From positions 1 through 23,820 of the forward strand of contig SKQI01000031.1 in NCBI GenBank assembly GCA_007119095.1: a stretch of 23,820 bases of DNA, in the 5' to 3' direction. Shown piece after piece: positions 1-7,137 of the stretch; the first letter of the stretch is position 1, and every line of letters begins with the position of its first letter. The DNA comes from Wenzhouxiangella sp. Its GTDB lineage: Bacteria > Pseudomonadota > Gammaproteobacteria > Xanthomonadales > Wenzhouxiangellaceae. Below the pieces are notes generated by a model. The model had not been told where the DNA came from. It made no database searches and saw nothing but the letters and a program-made list of their open reading frames with translations. The translations under genes and the position numbers were made by a program.

Positions 1-640
1 CCGATCCCACCGCGTCGCGGAAAGGTCCGTAAAAGGCCGAGGCGTACTTGGCCGCATAGCTCAGGATCAGGGTGTTGGCGAAGCCTTCCTTTTCCAGGGC
101 CTGGCGGATGGCGCCGATCCGTCCGTCCATCATGTCCGAGGGGGCGACCACGTCGGCGCCGGCGTGGGCGTGGCTCAAGGCCTGGCGTACCAGGGCCTCA
201 ACGGTGTCATCGTTGACCACGTAGCCCTGCTCATTGATCAAGCCGTCGAGGCCGTGGCTCGTGTACGGATCCAGGGCGACATCGGTGATCACGCCCAGCT
301 CCGGGAAGCGGGATTTCAGCGCGCGCACCGTTGTCTGAACCAGTCCATCCTCTCGCCAGGCTTCTTCGGCTGAATCGGACTTGCGCTCGACCGGAACCAC
401 CGGAAACAAGGCCAGGGCTGGAATGCCGAGTGACAGGCACTGTTCGGCCTCGGCCAACAGGGCATTCAGGCCAAGCCGTTCGATGCCGGGCATGGAGACA
501 ATCGGCTCGCGTGCGTTCGCTTTCTCCAGCACGAAAACCGGGTAAATCAGATTGTCCGGGCTCAAGCGATGTTCGCGGACCAGGCGACGGGAGAACTCGT
601 GGGCGCGCAGGCGCCGTGGGCGCTGGGTAGGAAAAGCCAT
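1..640 (-). CDS. hemB: Delta-aminolevulinic acid dehydratase (porphobilinogen synthase), 3' end outside window
   Basis: Condenses two 5-aminolevulinate molecules into porphobilinogen in cytosolic tetrapyrrole synthesis. Translating leftward from the ATG at 640-638 gives 213 open residues to the window edge, beginning MAFPTQRPRRLRAHEFSRRL. Family landmarks are seen: IYPVFV near residue 32, VVAPSDMMDGRIGAIRQAL around 164-182, and SYAAKYASAFYGPFRDA from about 194, whose Lys198 is the first of the two active-site lysines; the second lies beyond the edge. The segment that carries three zinc cysteines in E. coli HemB reads DVALDPYTSHGLDG here (from about residue 120) and has no Cys, as in the magnesium-type P. 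aeruginosa enzyme. It starts 4 nt after the stop of the coiled-coil gene, so the two are probably co-transcribed. The assignment is secure. Confidence 0.95.
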   Translation of the reverse strand, partial: MAFPTQRPRRLRAHEFSRRLVREHRLSPDNLIYPVFVLEKANAREPIVSMPGIERLGLNALLAEAEQCLSLGIPALALFPVVPVERKSDSAEEAWREDGLVQTTVRALKSRFPELGVITDVALDPYTSHGLDGLINEQGYVVNDDTVEALVRQALSHAHAGADVVAPSDMMDGRIGAIRQALEKEGFANTLILSYAAKYASAFYGPFRDAVGS

Positions 641-644
641 GGTC

Positions 645-941
645 TTACTTGAAATGTGACTTGAAATAGTTGAAGGAATTCTGGAAAGCTTTCCAGGCAT
701 GTTCTGCTTCAAGCTTGATCCGGGCAAACTCGGCCTCGCCGGCTGCCCTCAGTTCGGTCAGCTTCTTTTTCATCTCGGCACGCTTCTCGCGGACATCGGC
801 AAGCTGTTCCTCGTATTTCTTCTCTGCCTTGCCGCTGGCATCCTTGACCTTGTCCTCGAGCCGATCAATCTCTTCATTGAGCTGATCAAGCTTGTCTTTC
901 AGCGACTCAATAAAGGCTTTGCGACTACTTTGTTCACTCAT
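645..941 (-). CDS. Small charged coiled-coil protein of unknown function
   Basis: A 98-residue protein with no signal peptide or membrane segment. Residues about 8-85 are a nearly uninterrupted run of Lys, Glu, Asp, Arg and Leu in heptad-like spacing (for example LDQLNEEIDRLEDKVKDA), predicting a long amphipathic helix or coiled coil. The tail is aromatic and ends FNYFKSHFK. The start is supported by a strong Shine-Dalgarno sequence (GAGGAG at about 949-954, complement strand) 6-7 nt upstream of the ATG. It resembles small stress-related coiled-coil proteins found in other proteobacteria, but I cannot assign a function. It lies between mnmC and hemB on the same strand, with its stop 4 nt before the hemB start. 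A G4-repeat leader lies upstream. Confidence 0.8.
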   Translation of the reverse strand: MSEQSSRKAFIESLKDKLDQLNEEIDRLEDKVKDASGKAEKKYEEQLADVREKRAEMKKKLTELRAAGEAEFARIKLEAEHAWKAFQNSFNYFKSHFK

Positions 942-946
942 GCTTT

Positions 947-954
947 GTCTCCTC
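947..954 (-). promoter_or_regulatory. Shine-Dalgarno of the coiled-coil gene
   Basis: The complement reads GAGGAGAC, about 6 nt before the ATG at 941. It is one of the strongest ribosome-binding sites in the window and fixes the start of the 98-residue protein. Confidence 0.75.
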
Positions 955-994
955 GTAAGTTGACGAAATCCATCACCCCTCTAATCTTAGCCGC

Positions 995-1045
995 TTTCCC
1001 CTTTCCCCTTAACCCCTTTACCCCTTTACCCCTTTACCTTTACCC
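995..1045 (-). repeat. Tandem TAAAGGGG repeat with five G4 tracts (G-quadruplex candidate)
   Basis: On the plus strand, C4 tracts lie at 998-1001, 1005-1008, 1013-1016, 1021-1024 and 1029-1032, separated by TTT, TTAA, TTTA and TTTA. The minus strand is the sense strand of mnmC, the coiled-coil gene and hemB, and it carries five GGGG runs with 3-4-nt loops. The first units form the last codons and the TAA stop of mnmC (1026-1028). The remainder is the leader of the coiled-coil gene, ending about 57 nt upstream of its ATG. The tandem array is directly visible; quadruplex folding is inferred. Confidence 0.85.
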
Positions 1046-2903
1046 GCTTCGTCTTCCACTCCGGCTCCCGTCTCCGCCTTCGCAGCACAAACCGCTCTGG
1101 CGCCAGCGCTTGCCTAATCTCGGGCTCTACCGACACCGGGCGCTGGCTGATCGTATCGGCGAGCAGCTCGGCGCACAGCGGCGTGTGGGTGATGCCGCGT
1201 GAGCCGTGAGCGGTGTTCAAGTAGACGTTTTCAAGTTCTCGGTGAGGAATGAACCCGGGGTCCGGTGCAATGCCGGCCAGGGGTAGGCGGTCCGGGCTCT
1301 GGCAGCGCAGGGCCGCGCGGCTGGAGACGATGCGGGCTTGATCGCCGCCCAGCGCGGCGTGATGATCTGGCAGCTGCTCGGCAAGCTGCCGCATGTTCAC
1401 GGCATCGTCAGCCGAATCCAGCAGGGGTTCGGTTCGCTGCCGATCGTACGTTGCTCCAACACAATGCAATCCGTCCAGGGCAGGAGTCAGGTAGCCGGCG
1501 TGGCAGATTGGCTGGGTCCAGCGGCTGCTGGCTTCGGTGGCGGCAATGTGGCTGAGCTGGCCACGTATGATGCTAATCGGCAGCCAACTCATACCGGGCA
1601 GTTCGCGGACGTTGGCGGCTGTAGCCACAACTGCGGCATCGCAAGAGAGCGACCGGCCGTCGCCAAGTTTTACTCCGGGATTGGCGCCGGCTTGGACCTC
1701 GATCACGTGTGCCCTGAGCTGGCTGATGGCGGGGTGGGCCAGCAAGTGGTGGCACCAGGCGGCCGGTCGGAGATAGCCGCCGGCGTGCATCTGGTAAAAA
1801 TTCTGCTTGCGAGAAAAGAGCGACGGCGGCCAGGCCTTGGATTCCAGTGCGTCGGCCAGCTTGGCTGAGCTGCGGGCGTCGTGGGGCTTCAGCACTATGC
1901 CGTCTAGCCTGCCTTGATCGGGCTCGGATGGAAAATCATACGCCCGAAACCAGCGTATCGCGGCCAGCAAGCTGGTCTGGTAAAAACGGTTCTGCGCCGT
2001 CATGTGCGCGCTGGGTGTGCTGTAGACCACGCCGCAATGGTTGCCGGAAGCGCCGCTTGCCGGCGGCGCTGGATCAATGACGGTGACTTTCCAGCCCCTG
2101 TCTGCCAATGCCCTGGCGCTGGTCGAACCGGCCAGGCCGGCACCGACGACAATGGCCTGACCTTGCCGGCTGCAGCGAGCGACTGGGTCGCCGGGCATGC
2201 GGCCGCACAGTCTGTGGCGTTTGCGTCCAAAGCCGGGTTCGCGCCAGACTTCAAAGCCGGCTTCGACCAGGCCGCGTCGGACGTGCCCGGCAGCGGTGAA
2301 GCTGGACAGCGTGGCGCCGGGTGAGGAGCGAGCGGCCAGGCTCTTGAACAATGCCGATTGCCACATGTCCGGATTGCGGGCGGGCGCAAACCCGTCCAGG
2401 AACCAGGCATCGATGGGCTCGCAGGCCTGCTGCCACTGCTCGGTGGCGTCACCGAACATCAGCGTCAGGCTGATATTGGTGGCCAGGTCTATTCGGTGCC
2501 AGCCCGGTACGGGCGCTGGATAGTCATTCAGCAGTCGCTGGGAGAGCGTCTTCAGCTGCGGCCAGCCAGCCAATGCTCGGGCGAGGTCTGCTTTCGCAAG
2601 CGGATGCAACTCGGCCGACTGCAGATGCAAGCAGGTTCCCGGCTTGGCGTGATCGAGGAAACAGCGGGCGGCCAGCAGCATGTTCAGGCCGGTACCAAAC
2701 CCGGTCTCGCCGATCGACAGGATCTGCCCGGCTCGCAGCCGGCCAAAGCGCTCCGGCAGCGCGTTGGCTTCGATGAATACCTGCAGACTTTCGGCCAGAC
2801 CCTGGCCGCGCATGAAGTAGCTGTCTTCATGGCGGGTCGAAATCGGCGTGGTGCCGTCGAAATCGACCCTTGCCGGGATGATGGGCATGACGGGCCGGCT
2901 CAC
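1026..2903 (-). CDS. mnmC: Bifunctional tRNA mnm5s2U34 methyltransferase / FAD-dependent cmnm5s2U34 oxidoreductase
   Basis: Catalyses the last two steps of mnm5(s2)U34 formation in tRNA: the C-terminal FAD domain removes the carboxymethyl group and the N-terminal domain methylates the resulting amine with SAM. The protein has 625 residues, close to the usual length of about 650. The N-terminal part has YFMRGQGLAESLQVFIEAN, the SAM loop SIGETGFGTGLN (63-74) and FLDGFAPARNPDMW (168-181). The FAD dinucleotide-binding motif VVGAGLAGS is near 252-260, followed by GASGNHCGVVY. The start is GTG at 2903; an in-frame ATG at 2888 is equally plausible and removes five residues. The last codons and stop lie inside the G4 tandem repeat. 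It is divergent from the MerC-domain gene across an 86-bp spacer. Confidence 0.95.
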   Translation of the reverse strand: MSRPVMPIIPARVDFDGTTPISTRHEDSYFMRGQGLAESLQVFIEANALPERFGRLRAGQILSIGETGFGTGLNMLLAARCFLDHAKPGTCLHLQSAELHPLAKADLARALAGWPQLKTLSQRLLNDYPAPVPGWHRIDLATNISLTLMFGDATEQWQQACEPIDAWFLDGFAPARNPDMWQSALFKSLAARSSPGATLSSFTAAGHVRRGLVEAGFEVWREPGFGRKRHRLCGRMPGDPVARCSRQGQAIVVGAGLAGSTSARALADRGWKVTVIDPAPPASGASGNHCGVVYSTPSAHMTAQNRFYQTSLLAAIRWFRAYDFPSEPDQGRLDGIVLKPHDARSSAKLADALESKAWPPSLFSRKQNFYQMHAGGYLRPAAWCHHLLAHPAISQLRAHVIEVQAGANPGVKLGDGRSLSCDAAVVATAANVRELPGMSWLPISIIRGQLSHIAATEASSRWTQPICHAGYLTPALDGLHCVGATYDRQRTEPLLDSADDAVNMRQLAEQLPDHHAALGGDQARIVSSRAALRCQSPDRLPLAGIAPDPGFIPHRELENVYLNTAHGSRGITHTPLCAELLADTISQRPVSVEPEIRQALAPERFVLRRRRREPEWKTKRVKVKG

Positions 2904-2948
2904 GGTGAACTGTCTGAATTTACGCCTTGTACTACTATTGACATGCTC

Positions 2949-2968
2949 GATGTTATATCATTTCAAAT
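2949..2968 (+). promoter_or_regulatory. Possible Zur-type operator upstream of the MerC-domain gene
   Basis: GATGTTATATCATTTCAAAT resembles the gammaproteobacterial Zur palindrome (GAAATGTTATA-N-TATAACATTTC). The left half is nearly exact and the right half degenerate. It overlaps the region where a promoter would be expected: a consensus -35 hexamer TTGACA lies at 2938-2943, but no good -10 follows at 17 nt. The site was matched by eye to a remembered consensus and is tentative. Confidence 0.3.
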
Positions 2969-2989
2969 TAGATCGACCGGATATAGAAC

Positions 2990-3412
2990 ATGGCCGCAGT
3001 AATTGAACCAAAAGATCGAGAGCGGAAAGGCATGATCCTCGACCGCCTGGCCATTTGCGTGTCCGGTTTGTGCCTGGTGCAGTGTCTGCTGCTTCCCCTG
3101 CTGGTGGTGCTGACACCGCTGATGTCGCTCGGCATTTTTGGCGAGGAAATCTTTCATCTTGTGCTTTTGGGCCTGATCTTGCCGGTCAGTCTGGCTGCGT
3201 TTGTTCTAGGGTACCGCGTTCATCGCAACCGACAGATGCTGGTGCCTGGCCTTGCCGGTCTGGTTATCGTGATCCTGGCAGCCATATTCGAGCATGATAT
3301 GACGACCCTTGGCACCGCTTTAATGACTTCCTTCGGTGGTGTGCTCCTGATTACCGGCCACTGGCTGAACCTGCGCCGCCGGCGCCAGGCCTGCCTCGCC
3401 CCGCAGCGCTGA
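2990..3412 (+). CDS. MerC-domain inner-membrane protein
   Basis: A 140-residue, strongly hydrophobic protein with about four membrane segments (roughly 18-40, 51-71, 78-96 and 107-127) and a basic C-terminal tail LRRRRQACLAPQR. The opening DRLAICVSGLCLVQCLLLPLLVV, with a Cys pair near residues 27 and 31, and the phrases EEIFHLVLLGLILPVSLAAF and GGVLLITGHWLNLRRRR match the MerC-domain family. Founding members move Hg(II), but most chromosomal members sit outside mer operons and probably handle other metals. No merR, merT or merA lies nearby, so mercury resistance should not be assumed. The start is ATG at 2990; an ATG at 3032, close behind GGAAAGG, is an alternative giving 126 residues. A possible Zur box upstream suggests zinc regulation. 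Confidence 0.75.
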   Translation: MAAVIEPKDRERKGMILDRLAICVSGLCLVQCLLLPLLVVLTPLMSLGIFGEEIFHLVLLGLILPVSLAAFVLGYRVHRNRQMLVPGLAGLVIVILAAIFEHDMTTLGTALMTSFGGVLLITGHWLNLRRRRQACLAPQR

Positions 3413-3495
3413 TCAGGCATCGAAAATCTCTGGTTTCGGCTGTCCGGCCGAGCTGATAAAATTCACCCCGATTTCAACAACCAGGGACAACCAGC

Positions 3496-3882
3496 ATGAG
3501 CGAGATACCTTCTGATCTGCGTTTTTCTGAAAGCCACGAGTGGGTCAGCCAGGAAGAGGATGGCGTGGTCAAGGTCGGTATCACCGACCATGCTCAGGAG
3601 CAGCTCGGTGACCTGGTCTTCGTCGAGCTGCCTGAAGAGGGTGCAACTTTCGGTCAGGGTGATGCCTGCGCCGTGGTCGAATCGGTCAAGGCGGCTTCTG
3701 ACATTTACTGCCCGGTCTCAGGCGAGATCGTTGCGGTCAACGAAGCCCTGATCGATGGCCCCGAGATCGTCAATAACGACCCTTATAACGACGGCTGGCT
3801 GTTCAGCGTTCGCCTTGACGATGGCGACGAGCTCGAGAATTTGATGGACGCTGAGGCCTACCGCGAGCATATCGAAGACTAA
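3496..3882 (+). CDS. gcvH: Glycine cleavage system H protein
   Basis: A lipoylated carrier that shuttles the aminomethyl group between the P, T and L proteins of the glycine cleavage system. Its 128 residues are the normal length. The N-terminal part reads DLRFSESHEWVSQEEDGVVK, and the lipoylation motif VVESVKAASDIYCPVSGE places the acceptor lysine at residue 65. The C-terminal part (NDPYNDGWLFSVRL) is also typical. A Shine-Dalgarno AGGGA lies 8 nt before the ATG. No gcvT or gcvP is adjacent, so the gene stands alone here. It faces the nfi gene tail-to-tail with only 28 bp between, where I see no clear terminator. Confidence 0.97.
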   Translation: MSEIPSDLRFSESHEWVSQEEDGVVKVGITDHAQEQLGDLVFVELPEEGATFGQGDACAVVESVKAASDIYCPVSGEIVAVNEALIDGPEIVNNDPYNDGWLFSVRLDDGDELENLMDAEAYREHIED

Positions 3883-3910
3883 GGCCAGCGGCCGCTCGTG
3901 TCTTGCTATC

Positions 3911-4555
3911 TCATGCTCTCCGGCCGGCCAGTCGGTCAGCCTGCCTGATCGGCTCGGGCAGGCGATATCGCGAGCTGCAGTTCAGGACCAGATCAACGGC
4001 CTGGTCAAGACCGATGCGATGGCCGATCGACACGAATACGGGCTTAACCCGGGTTCGGGTCCGCAAGACCTTGCCGATGATTTCCCCGCCGTCGAGCAGG
4101 GGCCTGGAAGCGCCACGTTCTGAGCCGGGTTCGTCGAATTGACCGCACAGCCTGGATTTGCCGACACCGATAGTGGTCAGGCCGGTTGTCACCCCCAGGT
4201 GGCAGGCGATGCCGAAGCGGCGCGGGTGGGCCAGGCCTTGGCCGTCGCACAGCACCAGGTCCGGCTGCTGGTTCAGATTTTCCAGGGCGGCCAGCACGGC
4301 CGGCAACTCCCGGAAGGACAGCAGGCCGGGAATGTAGGGAAGCGTCGTTGGTAATTCCGCCGTGGCTTGATCGATCACCTGAAGCGCAGGGAAGCTCAGC
4401 AAAACAGCGGCGGCGCGCGTGATCCTCCCTTTTTCTGGAAAGGCAACGTCGATACCGGCCACGGTTCTCGGCGCCTGAATGCTTTTACTGGGCTTGCTGA
4501 CCTGGGCGGCCAGGCGACGTTGCAAGGCGATCAGCTCAGCGCCAGAGGGTGTCAC
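3911..4555 (-). CDS. nfi: Endonuclease V (deoxyinosine 3'-endonuclease)
   Basis: Repairs deaminated adenine by cutting the second phosphodiester bond 3' of deoxyinosine in DNA. It has 214 residues, the usual size. Catalytic acids are visible in the expected motifs: Asp36 in VAGIDVAF, Glu83 in PYIPGLLSFRE and Asp104 in LCDGQGLAHPRRFGIACHLG; the PYIP wedge motif for base flipping is present. The start is GTG at 4555, overlapping the glnE stop as GTGA, so translation is probably coupled to glnE. There is no good independent Shine-Dalgarno sequence. The Arg-rich tail ends within the short spacer shared with gcvH. Confidence 0.95.
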   Translation of the reverse strand: MTPSGAELIALQRRLAAQVSKPSKSIQAPRTVAGIDVAFPEKGRITRAAAVLLSFPALQVIDQATAELPTTLPYIPGLLSFRELPAVLAALENLNQQPDLVLCDGQGLAHPRRFGIACHLGVTTGLTTIGVGKSRLCGQFDEPGSERGASRPLLDGGEIIGKVLRTRTRVKPVFVSIGHRIGLDQAVDLVLNCSSRYRLPEPIRQADRLAGRRA

Positions 4556-7107
4556 TTTGCTGACTCGAACTCGCCGAACTGATCATGCCAGTGACCGGCT
4601 ACCACTGCCTGAATCTCTTCGGAAGGCTCGACGCCGGGTTGGCGACTCAGCCAGTCGAGGTGGCGCTGCCGGTTGAGTGCCTGCCATGCATCAATCAAGG
4701 CCTGGGCGGCGTCCGCTTCCAGCCAGCCGCTTTCACCGAGTTTCCCGAACAGGGCGACGGGCTGACGGTGTTCAATCAGGGCTGGGTGGCCGGCGGCTTG
4801 CTCGAGGGTACCCAGTTCGGCCAGGAACTGCAGGTCGGTGAGTAGACGCTTGACCGGATCTTCCCGTCGATCACGTCGCTGCCGGCTGCGCATCTCGGCC
4901 AGGTCGCGGCGCAGCTTGTCGCCATCGCGTGGCTGGGCCAGTACTTCCCGCCGGGTTTGTTCAAGGCGCTCGGCCAGATCAGGATGGCCGGCAATCCAGC
5001 GTGCCCGGATCAGGGCCTGGTGCTCCCAGGTCCATGCCTGCTGGCACTGGTAGTCGTGGAAGCTGTCGGCACGACTGACCAGCAGGCCTGACCGACCGTT
5101 GGGGCGCAGCCGGGTATCAATTTCGAACAGGCGGCCGCCAGGCAAGGGCATTTGCATGAAGCTGATCAGGCGCTGCGCGGTCCGAACTGGCGCCGGACCA
5201 TCGGCATGCAGGAACACCAGGTCCAGGTCCGAGTTGTAGTGCAATAATCCCGCGCCCAGATTGCCATAGCCGATCACGGCCAGGTCTGGTTCGTTTTCGC
5301 TGATCTGCGCCAGGACCTGCTCGATGATGACCTTGGCGATGGCAGTCAGGCGCTCGGCGGCCTCAACCGAGTGCATCCGGCCGTCCAGTTCGGCCAGCGC
5401 GGTGCGCAGAAAGGCGGCCTGGCGCCATCGCCCCAGGGCGTGCAGGTTGGCTTCGGCATCGTCGGGATCAAGCTGGGGTGGGCTGGGCAGGTCGAACCCA
5501 TGCACGGGGTCCAGCAGGTCGTCAAGCAGCTGCGGCGAGGCGACGATCCAGTCTGCCAGTCGACCGCTGCTGCGAAAAACCCTGACCAGTCGTTTCAGTG
5601 TGCTTGGGCGTTCGTAAAGCAATGCCAGGTAGGCCGAGCGTCGACTGACCTGGTCAATCAGGCGCAGCAGGTCTTCAAGCCCGGTATCGGCGGGCCGGTG
5701 ACGGCCGATCTCGGTCATCAGCAACGGCATCAAACGCTCGAGGCGACGTCGGCCTTCGGCACTGAGTGCTCTCGAACGCGTTCGCTCGTGCAATCGCTCC
5801 AGCAGGGGGGCGATGCGGTCGGGGTGATCGAACCCAGCCTTGCTCAAATCATCATTCAGTTCCGGAGACGGTGGCCACAGCGTGCCCGGGCTGTGGCCAT
5901 CACTGGCATGGTCGGTGTGGAAGTGGCTGGAAAAATGCTGCCGTACTAGTTGCCGGTGATGGTTGATCTCTTCGGTCAGATCGGACCAGTTGCTGCAGCC
6001 CATCAGACGCGCCAGTCGTTCACGGCCTGCGGCATCTTCAGGCAAATGATGTCCCTGGCGTGCGGTCATGGCCTGCAGCCGGTTTTCCAGCAGACGCAAA
6101 AAGCCGTAGGCCTGGCCCAAGGTGTCTCCGTCGGCCGGCTCGATCTGGCCGAGTTGGGTACAGGCGGCCAGGGCCGGCAGAAATCCCCGTTCGCGCAGCG
6201 TCGGCTCGCGACCACCGCGCAGCAGTTGATGACTTTGAATGAGGAATTCCAGCTCGCGGATGCCGCCGGGACCGCGCTTGATGTCGTCTCGGCTGGAGCG
6301 AGCCCGGCTGCTGGCGTCAATGCGCTGGTGAAGATCGCGCAGGCTTTCGAAAATGCCGTAATCCAGGTAGCGCCGAAAGATGAAAGGGCTTAAACGCTCA
6401 AGCAGCTGCTGCGATGTTGCCTGGCAGCCGGCCGCTGGGCCGGCCTTCAGCCAGGCATAGCGCTCCCAGGTTCTCCCTTCGCTCAGGAAGTATTGTTCCA
6501 TGGCGCCGCAGGACCAGACCAGGGCGCCGGCATCGCCGAAAGGACGCAGCCGGGTATCGACAATCCAGACTCTGCCGTCGGCCGTCATGGCATCGATCAG
6601 GCTGATCAGTTCGCGGCTGATCAGTTTCATCCAGTTGGCGGCATCCAGCCGCCGCGGGCCGTCGCTCTGGCCTTTTCCGCGAAAGGCAAAGACCAGGTCA
6701 ATGTCGGAGTTGAAGTTGAGCTCGTTGCCGCCGAGCTTGCCGAGGCCGAGCACTGCCAGCCTGATCGGCTGGCCCTCGGCATCCAGCAGCTTGCCGTGGC
6801 GTTTGCTGATGCGCGCTTCGGCAACGCTAAGGGCCATTTCCAGGCACTGGCAAGCGAGGGTGGAAATGGCGTGTCCAGTGGTTGCGATATCGGCCTGACC
6901 GATCAGGTCTTGCCAGAGAATATGCACTGACGAGAGCTGTCGGAATTTTCTGAGCGCCCGTTCCGGATTGTCTGCCAGTTCTTGGTCAGTTGGAGCCGGC
7001 GGTGATTTTGTTGGATCGCGGTCATCGGGAAAACGGCGCCAAGTCTCGCTGACATAGGCGCTCAGCGATGGCAGCTCCTCGATATCAAGTTCGATCCCGC
7101 GTTTCAT
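4552..7107 (-). CDS. glnE: Bifunctional glutamine synthetase adenylyltransferase / adenylyl-removing enzyme
   Basis: Adenylylates and deadenylylates glutamine synthetase in response to PII and glutamine. The 851 residues are shorter than the roughly 946 of E. coli, partly at the N-terminus. The N-terminal (adenylyl-removing) nucleotidyltransferase fold has GLGKLGGNELNFNSDIDLVF at 121-140, then WIVDTRLRPFG and GRTWERYAWLKAG. The C-terminal (adenylyl-transferring) domain near 612-634 reads IGYGNLGAGLLHYNSDLDLVF; the metal-binding DLDL is kept but the usual GKLGG is altered to GNLGA. An in-frame TAA lies only 30 nt upstream of the ATG, next to the region 7138-7440 repeat element, so the start cannot be moved far back. 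It is followed by nfi through a 4-nt GTGA overlap. Confidence 0.95.
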   Translation of the reverse strand: MKRGIELDIEELPSLSAYVSETWRRFPDDRDPTKSPPAPTDQELADNPERALRKFRQLSSVHILWQDLIGQADIATTGHAISTLACQCLEMALSVAEARISKRHGKLLDAEGQPIRLAVLGLGKLGGNELNFNSDIDLVFAFRGKGQSDGPRRLDAANWMKLISRELISLIDAMTADGRVWIVDTRLRPFGDAGALVWSCGAMEQYFLSEGRTWERYAWLKAGPAAGCQATSQQLLERLSPFIFRRYLDYGIFESLRDLHQRIDASSRARSSRDDIKRGPGGIRELEFLIQSHQLLRGGREPTLRERGFLPALAACTQLGQIEPADGDTLGQAYGFLRLLENRLQAMTARQGHHLPEDAAGRERLARLMGCSNWSDLTEEINHHRQLVRQHFSSHFHTDHASDGHSPGTLWPPSPELNDDLSKAGFDHPDRIAPLLERLHERTRSRALSAEGRRRLERLMPLLMTEIGRHRPADTGLEDLLRLIDQVSRRSAYLALLYERPSTLKRLVRVFRSSGRLADWIVASPQLLDDLLDPVHGFDLPSPPQLDPDDAEANLHALGRWRQAAFLRTALAELDGRMHSVEAAERLTAIAKVIIEQVLAQISENEPDLAVIGYGNLGAGLLHYNSDLDLVFLHADGPAPVRTAQRLISFMQMPLPGGRLFEIDTRLRPNGRSGLLVSRADSFHDYQCQQAWTWEHQALIRARWIAGHPDLAERLEQTRREVLAQPRDGDKLRRDLAEMRSRQRRDRREDPVKRLLTDLQFLAELGTLEQAAGHPALIEHRQPVALFGKLGESGWLEADAAQALIDAWQALNRQRHLDWLSRQPGVEPSEEIQAVVAGHWHDQFGEFESAK

Positions 7108-7137
7108 GCTGGTCGTGGCCTGTGATGAATGTAAACA

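Noticed and set aside
699..1202. 167-residue plus-strand ORF with a Leu/Pro-rich C-terminal half
   Set aside because: It crosses the coiled-coil gene, the G4 repeat and the mnmC end on the opposite strand; its LP-rich text is a translation of the CCCCTTTA repeat.
2358..3002. 214-residue plus-strand ORF
   Set aside because: Antisense to mnmC, with no recognisable motif; mnmC has convincing catalytic motifs on the other strand.
2990..3412. Mercury-resistance operon
   Set aside because: Only a MerC-domain protein is present; merR, merT, merP and merA are absent.
3883..3910. NotI-like AGCGGCCGCT palindrome between gcvH and nfi as a terminator
   Set aside because: The stem is only a self-complementary decamer with no loop and no U tract.
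5371..5949. 192-residue plus-strand ORF inside glnE
   Set aside because: Antisense shadow of glnE without motifs or a start signal.
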